Source of the DNA: Campylobacterales bacterium
GTDB taxonomy: Bacteria; Campylobacterota; Campylobacteria; Campylobacterales; Sulfurimonadaceae
Direction: 5' to 3'
Length of the DNA stretch: 64,000 bases
NCBI GenBank assembly: GCA_026390165.1
Contig: JAPLGM010000016.1
Coordinates: forward strand, 79,712-143,711
Shown here: positions 1 to 9,197 of the stretch, one piece after another
Position numbering within the stretch: the stretch's first letter is position 1
Layout of the letters: each line of letters begins with the position of its first letter
Notes under the pieces: generated by a model
The model's input: only the letters and a program-made list of their open reading frames with translations
Told to the model about the DNA's origin: nothing
Databases searched by the model: none
Translations under genes and position numbers: made by a program

Positions 1-1
1 A

Positions 2-157
2 CTTATTTTTGGGGCTATTGAAACCATTGAGGTGTATGTTCGTACACAAATAGCCTTTTGTCATGCCAAAGAGTATGAAGCCTTTGGGTATCTCGATAAA
101 GAAAATTTCTCTTGCGACGAGCTTATTTTTGATAGTGTCTTTAAAGGGGAGTTATAA
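2..157 (+). CDS. Abi-family protein, C-terminal part only (runs off the left edge)
   Basis: The frame is open from the window edge and ends at TAA 155-157. The visible 51 residues contain AIETIEVYVRTQIAF followed by a YLDKENF stretch, which resembles the helical core of Abi_2 family abortive-infection proteins. Such proteins usually continue for roughly another 150 residues after this motif, so the gene may be truncated here. Its neighbour at 244 is also Abi/HEPN-like. No function can be shown beyond family resemblance, and the N-terminus lies outside the window. Confidence 0.5.
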   Translation, partial: LIFGAIETIEVYVRTQIAFCHAKEYEAFGYLDKENFSCDELIFDSVFKGEL

Positions 158-243
158 ATGCGAGAAAATAATCATCACCCCAAGCTATGGCTCAAGTCCA
201 TAGGCTTACTAGGGAATTACATAATAATTATAAATGAGATAGT

Positions 244-846
244 GTGAAAGAAAGCTTAAACTTAAAATATATATCGGAAAACAGACTTTCTAGTTATAAC
301 GATTTTGAGGAGTACCGACAAAATCTTCTGATTTCCAAAAATGCCTATATTCCTCTTTCGATTCTGGAAATTGCCCTTCGCAACGCTTTAAATACGTATC
401 TTACCATTAAAATAGGGCGAGATTGGCATACGGATAATACATTCTTAACTCCTATGGCACAAAAAAAGATTAAAGAGGTCAATGACACACTTAAAGGGCG
501 TAAAGAAACAGATTCAAAAGAGAAGGTTATTGCCGAGTTAAATTTTGGTTTTTGGGTTAGTCTTTTTCAAAAACCTTATCAAAATTATTTTAGAACCAAA
601 GATCTTCGACAAATTTTTCCGAATATGCCTTCAAAAAAAGAGATATTTTTAGATCGGGAAGAAATTTATAAGAAACTGGATCATATTCGTCGTTTTAGAA
701 ATAGAGTATTTCATTATGAAAAAGTAATCAATAAAGACCATTATAATGATGTTGTTAAAGATATAAATTTTGTTCTTGCGATATTTGATGATGCTTTAGC
801 AGAATTCGCGACAACATTAAATAAATCTGATCAGAGTGAGGTTTAG
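244..846 (+). CDS. Abi-like protein with HEPN-type RNase motif
   Basis: A 200-residue protein starting at GTG 244 behind a weak purine-rich site. It is helical and has two hallmarks of Abi-like proteins: LNFGFWVSLF around residues 99-108 and RNRVFHYE at residues 152-159. R152-N-R-V-F-H157 fits the Rx4-6H motif of HEPN ribonuclease domains, which many abortive-infection and toxin proteins use to cut RNA. It directly follows a truncated Abi-family gene and ends 3 bases before the tRNA methyltransferase gene. An RNase role is inferred from the motif; a non-catalytic HEPN protein is possible. Confidence 0.55.
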   Translation: MKESLNLKYISENRLSSYNDFEEYRQNLLISKNAYIPLSILEIALRNALNTYLTIKIGRDWHTDNTFLTPMAQKKIKEVNDTLKGRKETDSKEKVIAELNFGFWVSLFQKPYQNYFRTKDLRQIFPNMPSKKEIFLDREEIYKKLDHIRRFRNRVFHYEKVINKDHYNDVVKDINFVLAIFDDALAEFATTLNKSDQSEV

Positions 847-849
847 TCT

Positions 850-1545
850 ATGTTACTTTATCAACCCAATAGCGGCTACTGCTACAACAGCGATTCGATT
901 TTACTCTATGGATTTATTACACAGTTTACTCCCAAAGGGAAACTTCTCGATGTTGGGGTAGGGTGTGGAATCGTGGGGCTGTTGGTAGGACGTGATTTCC
1001 CTGCTGTAATGTTGGAGGGGGCTGAAAAACAAGCAATTTATGCCGAGTTCGCCCGTCGTAATGCGTCGATTAACGGTATCGGCTATACGTTGCATGAGGG
1101 GGATTTTTTGGAGCTTGGGGGTCATGGGACGTATGATTGGATCGTTTCAAATCCCCCATTTTACCATGAGGGATCGGCACGAAGTGAAAATGAGATGCTC
1201 CATCAAGCCCGTTATAATGTTCATTTGCCGATAGAGCCGTTTGTGATAAAAATATCAAAATTGTTAAAATCTAACGGTGAAGCAATCGTTTGTTACGATG
1301 CACGGCAATTTGTTCCCCTTTGCAGTGCGTTTGAGAGTAGAGGATTAAGAGTGTGTGATGTACAATTCGTTCATTCAAAGAGTGATCGTTCTAGCACGCT
1401 AGTGATGATTCATGTTAAAAAAAATAGTAAGTCTCTCGCAAATATTTTGCCTCCGCTGATAATGTTTGAAGAGGGAAAATATACCTCTGCCGTAGAGGCA
1501 ATTTATGAAAAAGCAAAGGTGCACAGTATCAAATGTCCGATTTAA
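850..1545 (+). CDS. tRNA1(Val) adenine-N6 methyltransferase-like protein (TrmN6/YfiC family)
   Basis: A 231-residue class I SAM-dependent methyltransferase. The SAM-binding glycine loop LDVGVGCGIVG is near residues 34-44 and the catalytic N-P-P-F is at residues 101-104, typical of enzymes that methylate adenine N6. The start of the protein (LLYQPNSGYCYNSDSILL) is the usual opening of the TrmN6/YfiC family, which modifies A37 of tRNA1(Val). It heads a chain of overlapping genes: its end overlaps the YkgJ-type gene by 13 bases. Family assignment is firm; the exact RNA substrate is inferred. Confidence 0.8.
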   Translation: MLLYQPNSGYCYNSDSILLYGFITQFTPKGKLLDVGVGCGIVGLLVGRDFPAVMLEGAEKQAIYAEFARRNASINGIGYTLHEGDFLELGGHGTYDWIVSNPPFYHEGSARSENEMLHQARYNVHLPIEPFVIKISKLLKSNGEAIVCYDARQFVPLCSAFESRGLRVCDVQFVHSKSDRSSTLVMIHVKKNSKSLANILPPLIMFEEGKYTSAVEAIYEKAKVHSIKCPI

Positions 1546-1910
1546 TGACTCATGAAAATTTTAGTTATGCGTTTGACGCTAGTGCATGCGCATCGTGCGG
1601 TGGCAACTGCTGCACGGGGGAGAGCGGTAATATTTTCGTCTCTGTGACCGAGATTACGGCAATAGCTGCCCTTCTTGAGATGGATGAACGGGAGTTTCGG
1701 CGTGAGTATTTACGCAAAGAGGGATACCGTTATTCTCTTAAGGAGAAAATTGTGAATGGTTCGCACGATTGTGTCTTTTTTAACCGTTCCCAAAATGGGT
1801 GCAGTATTTATACGGCTCGTCCGTTACAGTGCCGAACGTTCCCTTTTTGGGATTATTTTCGCACCCGTATCGATGAACTCAAAGCGGAATGTCCGGGGAT
1901 ACGACAATGA
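1533..1910 (+). CDS. YkgJ-type cysteine-cluster protein
   Basis: A 125-residue protein with the cysteine pattern of the YkgJ/UPF0153 family: CASCGGNCC near residues 16-24, then CVFF, CSIY and RPLQCRTFPFW. These cysteines are thought to bind zinc or an Fe-S cluster; the role of the family is poorly defined. ATG 1533 lies inside the preceding methyltransferase gene; a second ATG at 1545 is also possible. The stop overlaps the next start as ATGA, so translation is probably coupled. Confidence 0.8.
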   Translation: MSDLMTHENFSYAFDASACASCGGNCCTGESGNIFVSVTEITAIAALLEMDEREFRREYLRKEGYRYSLKEKIVNGSHDCVFFNRSQNGCSIYTARPLQCRTFPFWDYFRTRIDELKAECPGIRQ

Positions 1911-3187
1911 GAAAACTTTTTATCCTCATAGTAGCAAGTGTTCTAAGCGTTCAGGGTGCATCAAAAATAAAAGTGCAAAACAATGAAAAAGAAAATTTAC
2001 CGATAGAGATGGTTGAAGAGACCTATTTATTGGGAGCGTTGGATGCTCAAATGCGCCATAAATATACCGTCGCGTCGAACTATTTTGAAATACTCTATGC
2101 TCAAACGGGGAAAAAAGAGTTTTTGTACCAGTCGTTGCGTATGCTTGAGCAGTCGAATAAAATTGCACAACTTTCCGAAGTAACGCAAAAAGAACTGATA
2201 AAAACCCCAGATGACCTAACATTGAAACGATTTAGCATTATTGCGTTACTCAAAAGCGGGCAATTTGGACACGCCTCTCAAGAGGCATCGGCTTTATGTG
2301 AACAGAGTAACGTGGCTTCAGATTATGCTTTGAGTGCAGAGGCATTTTTAAAATTAGATGAGTATCAAAATGCGTACAGTGCCTTGAAAAAAGGGTATGA
2401 TTTAAGTCATGACGAAGAGATGGCGGATCGGTTGGCGCTGATTCAATATGTCCATTTTGGAAAGAAGAAAGAGGCGATCGAATTTCTCAAAAATCATATT
2501 GAGAACTATGGAAATAGCAAAATATTAGGAAAGCGGTTAGGTAGTTTTTACGGTGATATTGGTGAACTTGATAAGGCTGCTACGATGTTTGAGCAGACCT
2601 ATACCCTTACCAATGATCCCCTTATCGCGAAAGAGGCGATCAAGATTTATGTCTACCAACAAAATTTTGATAAACTCAACCTATTACTCGAAAAATCAGG
2701 GGTAAATGACCCCCTGCTGTTAGAATTGTACGTTCGGGATAAACAGTTCGACAAAGCATCATTATTGGCAAAAAAACTCTATAAACAAGATCAAAATCCC
2801 CTTTATTTGGCGCAAAGTTCTATCTTTAGCTATGAAGCATCCACGAATAAAAGTGATCCAAAGCTTTTAGAAGAGGTAGTAGAGGGGCTAAAGCAAGTCA
2901 ATAGCGAGATAAATGATCCCATGTATCTCAATTATTTGGGTTATTTGATGATTGATCATGATCTCAATGTCACCGAGGGGATGGGGTATGTGGATCGTGC
3001 TTTGAAAATACAGCCTGATTCGGCCTATTATCTTGACTCCCTTGCCTGGGGACATTACAAAAAAGGGGAGTGTGTCCAAGCGTTGAAACTCATCAAACAA
3101 GTAGAGTCAATGATTGGCAGTGATGAGTCAGAAGTAAAAGAGCATTTGAATGCGATTGAGAAGTGTGAAATTAAGGAGAAAAAATAA
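1907..3187 (+). CDS. Exported TPR-repeat protein
   Basis: Starting at ATG 1907 the protein is 426 residues and opens with [20 protein letters not shown], a typical Sec signal peptide; an earlier in-frame start at 1889 would bury it and is not used here. The rest is almost wholly helical with tetratricopeptide-like repeats, for example [20 protein letters not shown] followed by [20 protein letters not shown], a pattern seen in bacterial TPR proteins that scaffold periplasmic or envelope complexes. It overlaps its upstream neighbour (ATGA) and trpC downstream (TAATG). Partner and specific role are unknown. Confidence 0.8.
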   Translation: MRKLFILIVASVLSVQGASKIKVQNNEKENLPIEMVEETYLLGALDAQMRHKYTVASNYFEILYAQTGKKEFLYQSLRMLEQSNKIAQLSEVTQKELIKTPDDLTLKRFSIIALLKSGQFGHASQEASALCEQSNVASDYALSAEAFLKLDEYQNAYSALKKGYDLSHDEEMADRLALIQYVHFGKKKEAIEFLKNHIENYGNSKILGKRLGSFYGDIGELDKAATMFEQTYTLTNDPLIAKEAIKIYVYQQNFDKLNLLLEKSGVNDPLLLELYVRDKQFDKASLLAKKLYKQDQNPLYLAQSSIFSYEASTNKSDPKLLEEVVEGLKQVNSEINDPMYLNYLGYLMIDHDLNVTEGMGYVDRALKIQPDSAYYLDSLAWGHYKKGECVQALKLIKQVESMIGSDESEVKEHLNAIEKCEIKEKK

Positions 3188-3972
3188 TGATACTAGACGA
3201 CATAATCAAAAAAACAAAAGAAGATTTAAAAGAGCGAGAGGCGAAGTTTAGTATGGATTGGCTTGGACGTTCATTGGCATTTAATGCGCGTGCTCCTCGG
3301 GATGTACGACCGTTTTTAACCTCTACACCGCAAGAGCCGTACCGTATTATTTCGGAAGTGAAAAAAGCAAGTCCGTCGCGTGGGGTGATTCGTGAAGATT
3401 TTGATCCTGTTGCGATTGCGCAAGCGTATGAACGGGGAGGGGCGAATGCGATTTCGATTTTGACAGAGCCCCATTTTTTCCAAGGAAATCTTGATTATTT
3501 GGCGGAGATTCGCCGTTATGTGGGGATTCCGCTGTTACGCAAAGATTTTATTGTTTCTAAGTATCAGCTTGTTGAGGCGTTGGTGTATGGAGCTGACTTT
3601 GTTCTTTTGATTGCGGCAGCACTCTCCAAGAGCGAACTCAAAGAGCTGTTGAATTATACGCGCCATCTCGGGATGGAAGCGTTGGTTGAGATTCACGATA
3701 AATCTGAGCTTACGAAGGCTATTTACGCAGGTGCCGATATTATCGGAATCAACCATCGTAACCTACAGACATTTGAGATGAATATGAATCTGAGCTATGA
3801 TCTTATCCCCTTGATCCCTAATGGGAAGATTATTGTGGCGGAAAGCGGTATTTATGAGCATGGGCAGTTGGAAGATTTGAACAAAGCGGGAGTCGATGCC
3901 TTTTTGGTAGGAGAATCGTTGATGCGTCAAGATGATGTTGAAACGGCATTACGTATCTTGAAAAATGGATGA
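3187..3972 (+). CDS. trpC: Indole-3-glycerol-phosphate synthase
   Basis: A 261-residue TIM-barrel enzyme of normal length. It converts carboxyphenylamino-deoxyribulose phosphate to indole-3-glycerol phosphate in tryptophan biosynthesis. Diagnostic segments include [11 protein letters not shown] (substrate-binding lysine), [22 protein letters not shown] and VAESGI followed by FLVGESLM. It stands apart from other trp genes, inside an unrelated overlapping gene chain, with its start sharing bases with the previous stop. Confidence 0.95.
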   Translation: MILDDIIKKTKEDLKEREAKFSMDWLGRSLAFNARAPRDVRPFLTSTPQEPYRIISEVKKASPSRGVIREDFDPVAIAQAYERGGANAISILTEPHFFQGNLDYLAEIRRYVGIPLLRKDFIVSKYQLVEALVYGADFVLLIAAALSKSELKELLNYTRHLGMEALVEIHDKSELTKAIYAGADIIGINHRNLQTFEMNMNLSYDLIPLIPNGKIIVAESGIYEHGQLEDLNKAGVDAFLVGESLMRQDDVETALRILKNG

Positions 3973-4535
3973 AACGATCGTTAAAAACGTTCAGCGGAGT
4001 TTTATTAATTGTCATTGCATTTAGTCTGATAGCAGGTTTGGCATTTCCGGCATTGACCGATTCTGAACATGCAGGGCGCGCGGAAAAACAGATGGGGGTA
4101 AATTTTCCTTTTCTAAAAAATGAGAAATCGGAACTTATATTAGTTTATTTCGGCTATGTCGGATGCACACGAATCTGTACTCCGGCATTGAATGATTTAG
4201 CCCATATATATCGTGATCTTCAAGATCAAAAGCTCAAAACACTCCCTTCTGTCTGGTTCGTCAATATGACTCCAGAGATGGATCCTCTTTCGGTTCAAAG
4301 TTGGGCAGAACATTTTGATAAACATTTTAAGTCGTATGCACCCAATGTAAATGAACTTCACGGTATGGTACAATTACTTAATTTGGTTTACAGTGATCTA
4401 GGGGTAGAAGCAGAGCATATGCCGTATTTGTATCTGATCCGTAAAGTGGGGGCAAAATACGAGTTAGTGTATATTTACACCTCTTCGCCGTATAATCGAG
4501 AATTAATTCTAAAAGACATAGGAGCACTTCAATGA
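3969..4535 (+). CDS. SCO1/SenC-family copper protein
   Basis: A 188-residue protein with one N-terminal membrane anchor (residues about 9-28) and a thioredoxin-like fold. The copper-binding pair is C66-T-R-I-C70 and the third ligand is H150 in the EHMPYLYLI segment. SCO proteins deliver copper to cytochrome oxidase or act in periplasmic thiol chemistry. No oxidase genes lie nearby, so the target is open. It overlaps trpC and the chemoreceptor gene by 4 bases at each end. Confidence 0.85.
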   Translation: MKRSLKTFSGVLLIVIAFSLIAGLAFPALTDSEHAGRAEKQMGVNFPFLKNEKSELILVYFGYVGCTRICTPALNDLAHIYRDLQDQKLKTLPSVWFVNMTPEMDPLSVQSWAEHFDKHFKSYAPNVNELHGMVQLLNLVYSDLGVEAEHMPYLYLIRKVGAKYELVYIYTSSPYNRELILKDIGALQ

Positions 4536-6052
4536 GTATAAGCCTACTTTTCCCCGCATACAGCGAGAAGTTAAGTCCCAAAATCCGTGAGCGATTGGAC
4601 GCTGACTTTGTAAAATCTGATAAGTTTATGCTTATTATTGGTGTATTAGCCTTTTTGGGTGTTTCGTTTATTACCTCAATTCGATATTCAACCTATCAGT
4701 TTGGGATACTTAACGGCGCGTTAGCTCTTGGACTTATGGTGATTGCCTATTTAGGATTTAAAGGGACAGCAATCGGGCGGATCGTTATGGCACTTGGTCT
4801 CTCGATCTTTCCGATGATTATGATTCAGCAGCAATTGGGGATGATTGAAATGCACTTTGCCCTTTTCTTTATGGCGGCATTTTTGGCCATTTATAAAGAT
4901 ATTGTCCCTGTATTGGTTTCGACAGTAGCCGTGGCATTTCATCATATCCTCTTCTTTTTTCTTCAGCTCAATCATGCGTCGATGTTTGGTGTTGATATTA
5001 TTGTATTTTCAAGCGGATGTGATGTATGGATTTTAGCGACCCACATTGTTATGTTTGCAATTCAAGTGGGCGGACTTGTCTATATTATTGTGACAACAAC
5101 GCATCAGTTTATCAAAAGCAGTGAGCTTCAAATTCAAGCGGATGAGAATGTCAAAGAGCTTGAGCGTGGGATCGCAGATGATGCTTTGATGGTAAATGAA
5201 GCGGTTAGTATTGCAGCTGAAGTTTCTAAAGGGGTGATAGAGCGTACATTGCTTTCTACCCCCTCTAATATGCAACTTAGAGAGCTTCGTGAAGTATTTA
5301 ACAGTATGCTTGGTGCGTTGCGTCAAATGGTAGGGAAAGATCTTCAAGCGATTACCCATGTGGTAGAATCGTACGGTAAATTTGATTTTACAAAGCGCAT
5401 TGGTCAAAGCAGTGGAAAGATAGAGCAGTTGGTCAATAAACTAGGGGATGATATTACCATGATGTTGCAAACGAGTTTGGCGAATGGAACATCTATGGAT
5501 GAAAGTGCGCAACGTTTGAAAAACAATGTCGAGCAATTATCACACTCAGCACAAATGCAGGCAACAGGCATTCAAAAAACTTCACAGCAAGTAGAACGTA
5601 TGACGCAAAGTGTCGGTGATGTTCTTCAAAAAACGCAAGAGGTAGGTCGACAGTCTGAGAATATTAAGATGATTATTACCGTGATTGGTGATATTGCCGA
5701 TCAGACGAACCTTTTGGCACTCAATGCTGCTATTGAAGCGGCGCGTGCCGGTGAACATGGACGCGGATTTGCTGTTGTTGCGGATGAAGTGCGAAAATTA
5801 GCAGAGCGAACCCAAAAATCGCTCTCCGATATCAATGCCAATGTGAGCATGTTAGTTCAATCGATCAATGATATTGGGGAAACGATCGAAGAACAAGCAA
5901 GTGGTATTCGTGAAATTAATCAAATCGTTTCAGGATTTGAGTTAGAAACACAAAATAATGCGCAAATAGCCAAAAATACCGATACTATTGCCAATGAGGT
6001 TTTTGTGATGGCAGACAATGTGTTAACCGATGTTAAAATGAAAAAATTCTAA
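4532..6052 (+). CDS. Methyl-accepting chemotaxis protein with multi-pass membrane sensor
   Basis: A 506-residue chemoreceptor. Instead of a periplasmic ligand domain it has about six hydrophobic segments between residues 30 and 187, so the sensor is likely embedded in the membrane. A linker with a short HAMP-like or helical region (about 240-290) leads to the signalling domain. The kinase-contact hairpin, around residues 386-430, reads [20 protein letters not shown] and continues into [18 protein letters not shown]. There is no C-terminal methylation-tether pentapeptide. It is the last gene of the overlapping chain that starts at 850. Confidence 0.9.
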   Translation: MSISLLFPAYSEKLSPKIRERLDADFVKSDKFMLIIGVLAFLGVSFITSIRYSTYQFGILNGALALGLMVIAYLGFKGTAIGRIVMALGLSIFPMIMIQQQLGMIEMHFALFFMAAFLAIYKDIVPVLVSTVAVAFHHILFFFLQLNHASMFGVDIIVFSSGCDVWILATHIVMFAIQVGGLVYIIVTTTHQFIKSSELQIQADENVKELERGIADDALMVNEAVSIAAEVSKGVIERTLLSTPSNMQLRELREVFNSMLGALRQMVGKDLQAITHVVESYGKFDFTKRIGQSSGKIEQLVNKLGDDITMMLQTSLANGTSMDESAQRLKNNVEQLSHSAQMQATGIQKTSQQVERMTQSVGDVLQKTQEVGRQSENIKMIITVIGDIADQTNLLALNAAIEAARAGEHGRGFAVVADEVRKLAERTQKSLSDINANVSMLVQSINDIGETIEEQASGIREINQIVSGFELETQNNAQIAKNTDTIANEVFVMADNVLTDVKMKKF

Positions 6053-6053
6053 C

Positions 6054-6074
6054 GAGTGAGATTTTTTCTCTCTC
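6054..6074 (+). terminator. Possible terminator hairpin after the chemoreceptor gene
   Basis: GAGTGAGA at 6054-6061 can pair with TCTCTCTC at 6067-6074 with one mismatch, around a T-rich loop, and a pyrimidine-rich tract follows. It lies directly after the stop codon at the end of the gene chain. The stem is weak, so the call is tentative. Confidence 0.3.
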
Positions 6075-6143
6075 TTTCTTCTTTCCTCCCGCTAATTTTT
6101 TAATTTGTTGTTTTTTTAAGCAATCCTTGAGATTGTTTTAGGG

Positions 6144-6149
6144 TATGAT
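6144..6149 (+). promoter_or_regulatory. Likely -10 element of the ATP-grasp operon
   Basis: TATGAT lies 33 bases upstream of the ATP-grasp start at 6182. A ribosome site AAGGG sits at 6171-6175. No clear -35 box is visible, which is common in this phylum. Confidence 0.45.
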
Positions 6150-6181
6150 TAAGGATTCCTATTTTTTCACAAGGGTTGTTT

Positions 6182-7546
6182 ATGATCGAACCTATAAGTC
6201 CAGAGTACCAAAAGTTTTATGATATATTTGAAAATGTCGATCAAAGCAAGGTTCCGAAATTCAAAGAGTTTTTAGAAGCTAATGCCGTTAATTTTAACCT
6301 CTTCAAGGATGGTAATTTTATTGAACGCTCTTTCCCTTTTGATATGATTCCCCGTATTATTCCCAAGCAAGAGTTTGACCATTTGGAAGCAGGTATTATT
6401 CAACGTGTAAAAGCGCTTAACGCATTTTTAAATGATATTTACAACGATCAAAAAATTGTTAATGACGGAGTTGTCCCACGTGAGTATGTTGATTCTGCAA
6501 AAGCATTTTTGCCTGAGTATATGGGGGTAAATCCCCCTAAAGGGATTCGTACCCATATCAGTGGGATCGATTTGGTCAAAGATGCTGTTAGCGGTGATTG
6601 GGTTATTTTAGAAGATAATCTTCGTGTACCCAGCGGCGTGAGTTATCCATTGACGATTCGCAGAGCATTACGACATACCTATCCGGAATTTTTTGAGCAG
6701 ATGAAAATATCAAAAATTAAACAATACGGGGAACAGCTCAAAGCGGCGATGGATTATGTCAACACGGGTGGACTGAATGTTGTCCTTACTCCGGGACGGT
6801 ATAACTCCGCCTATTATGAACACAGTTACTTGGCCAAAATCACCGATGCAACGCTTGCAAATGGAGATGATCTGATTGTTGAGAATGACGAAGTATTTTT
6901 GTGCAGCTACAATGGAGAACGTCTTCGAGTTGGGGCGATTTATCGACGTCTTGATGATGATTTTCTCGATCCTGAAGAGTTCGATAAAGAGAGTCTTATT
7001 GGTGTTCGAGGTCTTGCACGTGCGTATCGTGCAGGGAATGTTGCCGTGATGAACAGTATCGGTAACGGTGTAGCAGATGATAAAGGTATTTACTATTTTG
7101 TCCCTCAGATGGTGAAATACTATCTGAATGAAGAACCGATTTTACGCAATGCACCCACTTATTTACCCTATTATGAAAAAGATCGTGAATACATTCTTGC
7201 CAATATCGATAAACTAGTTATTAAAGACGTGGCGGAAGCTGGGGGATATGGGGTTTTATTCGGTAATCGTTTGAGCCCTGAAAAACGGGCAGAAATTATT
7301 GAAATGATTTTAGAAGAACCACGCCGTTGGATTGCCCAAGAGGTGATCGAATTTTACGATTTACCGTGTATGATGGAAGGAGGAATTGTTCCTCGTAAAG
7401 CTGATTTACGTGCATACGTCATTTATGGTGAAGAGGTAAGTGTCAGTATGGGTGGACTTACACGATACGCGATGGAAGAGGGCAATTATCTCGTAAACTC
7501 CTCTCAAGGGGGCGGCTTTAAAGATACATGGGTGGTGGAATTATGA
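6182..7546 (+). CDS. Circularly permuted type 2 ATP-grasp protein (DUF404/DUF407)
   Basis: Starting at ATG 6182 (AAGGG six bases upstream) the protein has 454 residues; a TTG at 6176 would add two residues and is less likely. It carries the conserved blocks of the circularly permuted ATP-grasp family: AGIIQRVKALNAFLNDIY, GDWVILEDNLRVPSGVSY, LIVENDEVFLC, NSIGNGVADDKGIYYFVPQM and APTYLPYYEKD, then KDVAEAGGYGVLFG and RPRKADLRAYV-like segments near the end. Family members are thought to ligate amino groups to carboxylates in peptide-like products. The stop overlaps the alpha-E gene. The substrate is unknown. Confidence 0.9.
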   Translation: MIEPISPEYQKFYDIFENVDQSKVPKFKEFLEANAVNFNLFKDGNFIERSFPFDMIPRIIPKQEFDHLEAGIIQRVKALNAFLNDIYNDQKIVNDGVVPREYVDSAKAFLPEYMGVNPPKGIRTHISGIDLVKDAVSGDWVILEDNLRVPSGVSYPLTIRRALRHTYPEFFEQMKISKIKQYGEQLKAAMDYVNTGGLNVVLTPGRYNSAYYEHSYLAKITDATLANGDDLIVENDEVFLCSYNGERLRVGAIYRRLDDDFLDPEEFDKESLIGVRGLARAYRAGNVAVMNSIGNGVADDKGIYYFVPQMVKYYLNEEPILRNAPTYLPYYEKDREYILANIDKLVIKDVAEAGGYGVLFGNRLSPEKRAEIIEMILEEPRRWIAQEVIEFYDLPCMMEGGIVPRKADLRAYVIYGEEVSVSMGGLTRYAMEEGNYLVNSSQGGGFKDTWVVEL

Positions 7547-8244
7547 TGACAAACGGTGTAGCCATTTCGGTCAATACGGCACAACGACTCTATTGGTTCG
7601 GACGATATGTTCAGCGTGCAGAGACAATGCTTAAAGAGTTAGTTAACAGTTATGATTATGTCATAGATCGAGATGCAGATGAAGGGAAAAAACTTTATGC
7701 CAAGCTTGGGGTTAAAATTGAGTACGATAATGCACTTGATTTTCTCAAACAAGGGGTATACGGAACGTATGGTGGAAGCGTTGAGCAAATCATCAGCTGG
7801 GCGCGTGAAAATGCTATAGAGTCACGTCATCTACTGGCTGAGAGAGGTTTTTCCACCCTCAATAAAATTCATAATCAACTCGTAGCCGGACGAGATCATC
7901 CGGTGAGTCCTAGCAATCTCGAAGAAATTATTGACAATTGTAGTTTAATATTAGGAATATTTTCGACTGAATTAGATCGAACACGAGGGTATCAGTTGAT
8001 CCGCTTTGGGCAACAAATTGAGCGGTTTGATTTGATTCTTCGATTGTATGGTGAAATTGAGATGGTGACCGTAGATATTGATGTGATTAACACTATCGCC
8101 AGACAGTTGAATCGCAATTATCGGCCGATTAACGTTACAACGTCGGATATTCCAAAGTTTCTAATATTTCTCAATAATGTTGTTGATCGCGTTATTTTAA
8201 AAGATGTCTGTGCGACAAAACTAACACAATCACAAGGACAATAG
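7543..8244 (+). CDS. Alpha-E domain protein (DUF403)
   Basis: From ATG 7543 (overlapping the previous stop as ATGA; ATG 7546 is also possible) the protein has 233 residues, all helical. NTAQRLYWFGRYVQRAETML is the characteristic opening of the alpha-E family, and DRTRGYQLIRFGQQIERFD repeats the same theme later. Alpha-E proteins nearly always sit beside a circularly permuted ATP-grasp, as here, and are believed to work with it. It is shorter than many relatives of about 300 residues, with the middle and C-terminal part reduced. Confidence 0.88.
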   Translation: MMTNGVAISVNTAQRLYWFGRYVQRAETMLKELVNSYDYVIDRDADEGKKLYAKLGVKIEYDNALDFLKQGVYGTYGGSVEQIISWARENAIESRHLLAERGFSTLNKIHNQLVAGRDHPVSPSNLEEIIDNCSLILGIFSTELDRTRGYQLIRFGQQIERFDLILRLYGEIEMVTVDIDVINTIARQLNRNYRPINVTTSDIPKFLIFLNNVVDRVILKDVCATKLTQSQGQ

Positions 8245-8252
8245 GAGAAAAG

Positions 8253-9197
8253 ATGGGCGTTATCGAAGAAGTTTTTACCATAGATCTCCCCGTAGGGGAA
8301 AATTTTAGAATTCAGCGATGTCGGTATACTTCTCCCAATGCAAAAGTTGAAAATGAAAAAAGAATTTCTATCGTCAGCGGTATTCACGGGGATGAATTAG
8401 AGGGGCAGTACCTCTGTTTTTTACTCGGAGAGTGGCTTCGTACCAATAGTGAAAAAATTCGGGGAGTGATTGACATTTACCCTGCAATTAACTCATTGGG
8501 ATTGGATAGTATTTCTCGCTCAATCCCCTTTTATGATGTCGATCTTAACCGTGCATTTCCGGGAAGTAAAAACGATTTTCTCCCCGCTCAAATCGCCGAT
8601 GGTGTTGTAAATGCAATGCGAGGAAGCGACTTGGCCATTGACATACACTCCTCTAACGTTTTTTTACGAGAAATTCCCCAAGTCCGTATCGCGAAGTCAC
8701 AAGAAGAGACATTAGTCCCATTGGCAAATCTGCTTAATATCGATTTTGTGTGGGTTCATGATGCTGTTACCGTTTTGGAGTCAACATTTGCCCATGCGAT
8801 GAATACGATCGGGACGAAAACGCTGGTTGTTGAGATGGGAGTCGGGATGCGTTTGGGTAAAGCGTATGGGCATCAACTCCTTGATGGGCTTTTAAATCTT
8901 ATGGCACATGAGGGGATTTTAGATATTGAACCCTTGGATGTTCGTTTTCCGATTCAATCGCACGTCGGGGAGGTCGCGTATTTGAATGCGTCAGTTCCCG
9001 GTCTTTTCGTCCCCGTAATTGAACATTGTCAAATGGTTGCTATCGGGGAAGTTGTAGGGCATATCGTGAGTGCCCTTAGCGGCGAAGTGTTGGATGAAGT
9101 GATTGCACCTATCGGAGGGATTTTATTTACCCTTAGAGCGTATCCAATCGTATATGAGGGCTCATTAGTTGGGCGAATTTTTGGAGAGCATCAATGA
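8253..9197 (+). CDS. AstE/aspartoacylase-family zinc hydrolase
   Basis: A 314-residue protein of the succinylglutamate desuccinylase/aspartoacylase family. The zinc site is complete: H45-G-D-E48 and H132 in DIHSS, with the catalytic glutamate at E194 in VVEMGVG. DLNRAFPG supplies the substrate-binding arginine. These enzymes cleave N-acyl amino acid amide bonds. Good ribosome site (AGGAGAAA) before ATG 8253. It follows the ATP-grasp/alpha-E pair by 8 bases and overlaps a degenerate paralogue, which suggests that it trims, releases or recycles the product of the ligase. Confidence 0.85.
   Translation: MGVIEEVFTIDLPVGENFRIQRCRYTSPNAKVENEKRISIVSGIHGDELEGQYLCFLLGEWLRTNSEKIRGVIDIYPAINSLGLDSISRSIPFYDVDLNRAFPGSKNDFLPAQIADGVVNAMRGSDLAIDIHSSNVFLREIPQVRIAKSQEETLVPLANLLNIDFVWVHDAVTVLESTFAHAMNTIGTKTLVVEMGVGMRLGKAYGHQLLDGLLNLMAHEGILDIEPLDVRFPIQSHVGEVAYLNASVPGLFVPVIEHCQMVAIGEVVGHIVSALSGEVLDEVIAPIGGILFTLRAYPIVYEGSLVGRIFGEHQ

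Noticed and set aside
158..244. A 28-codon frame starting ATG right after the Abi fragment
   Set aside because: Too short, no ribosome site and no similarity that I can see; probably part of the broken Abi gene region.
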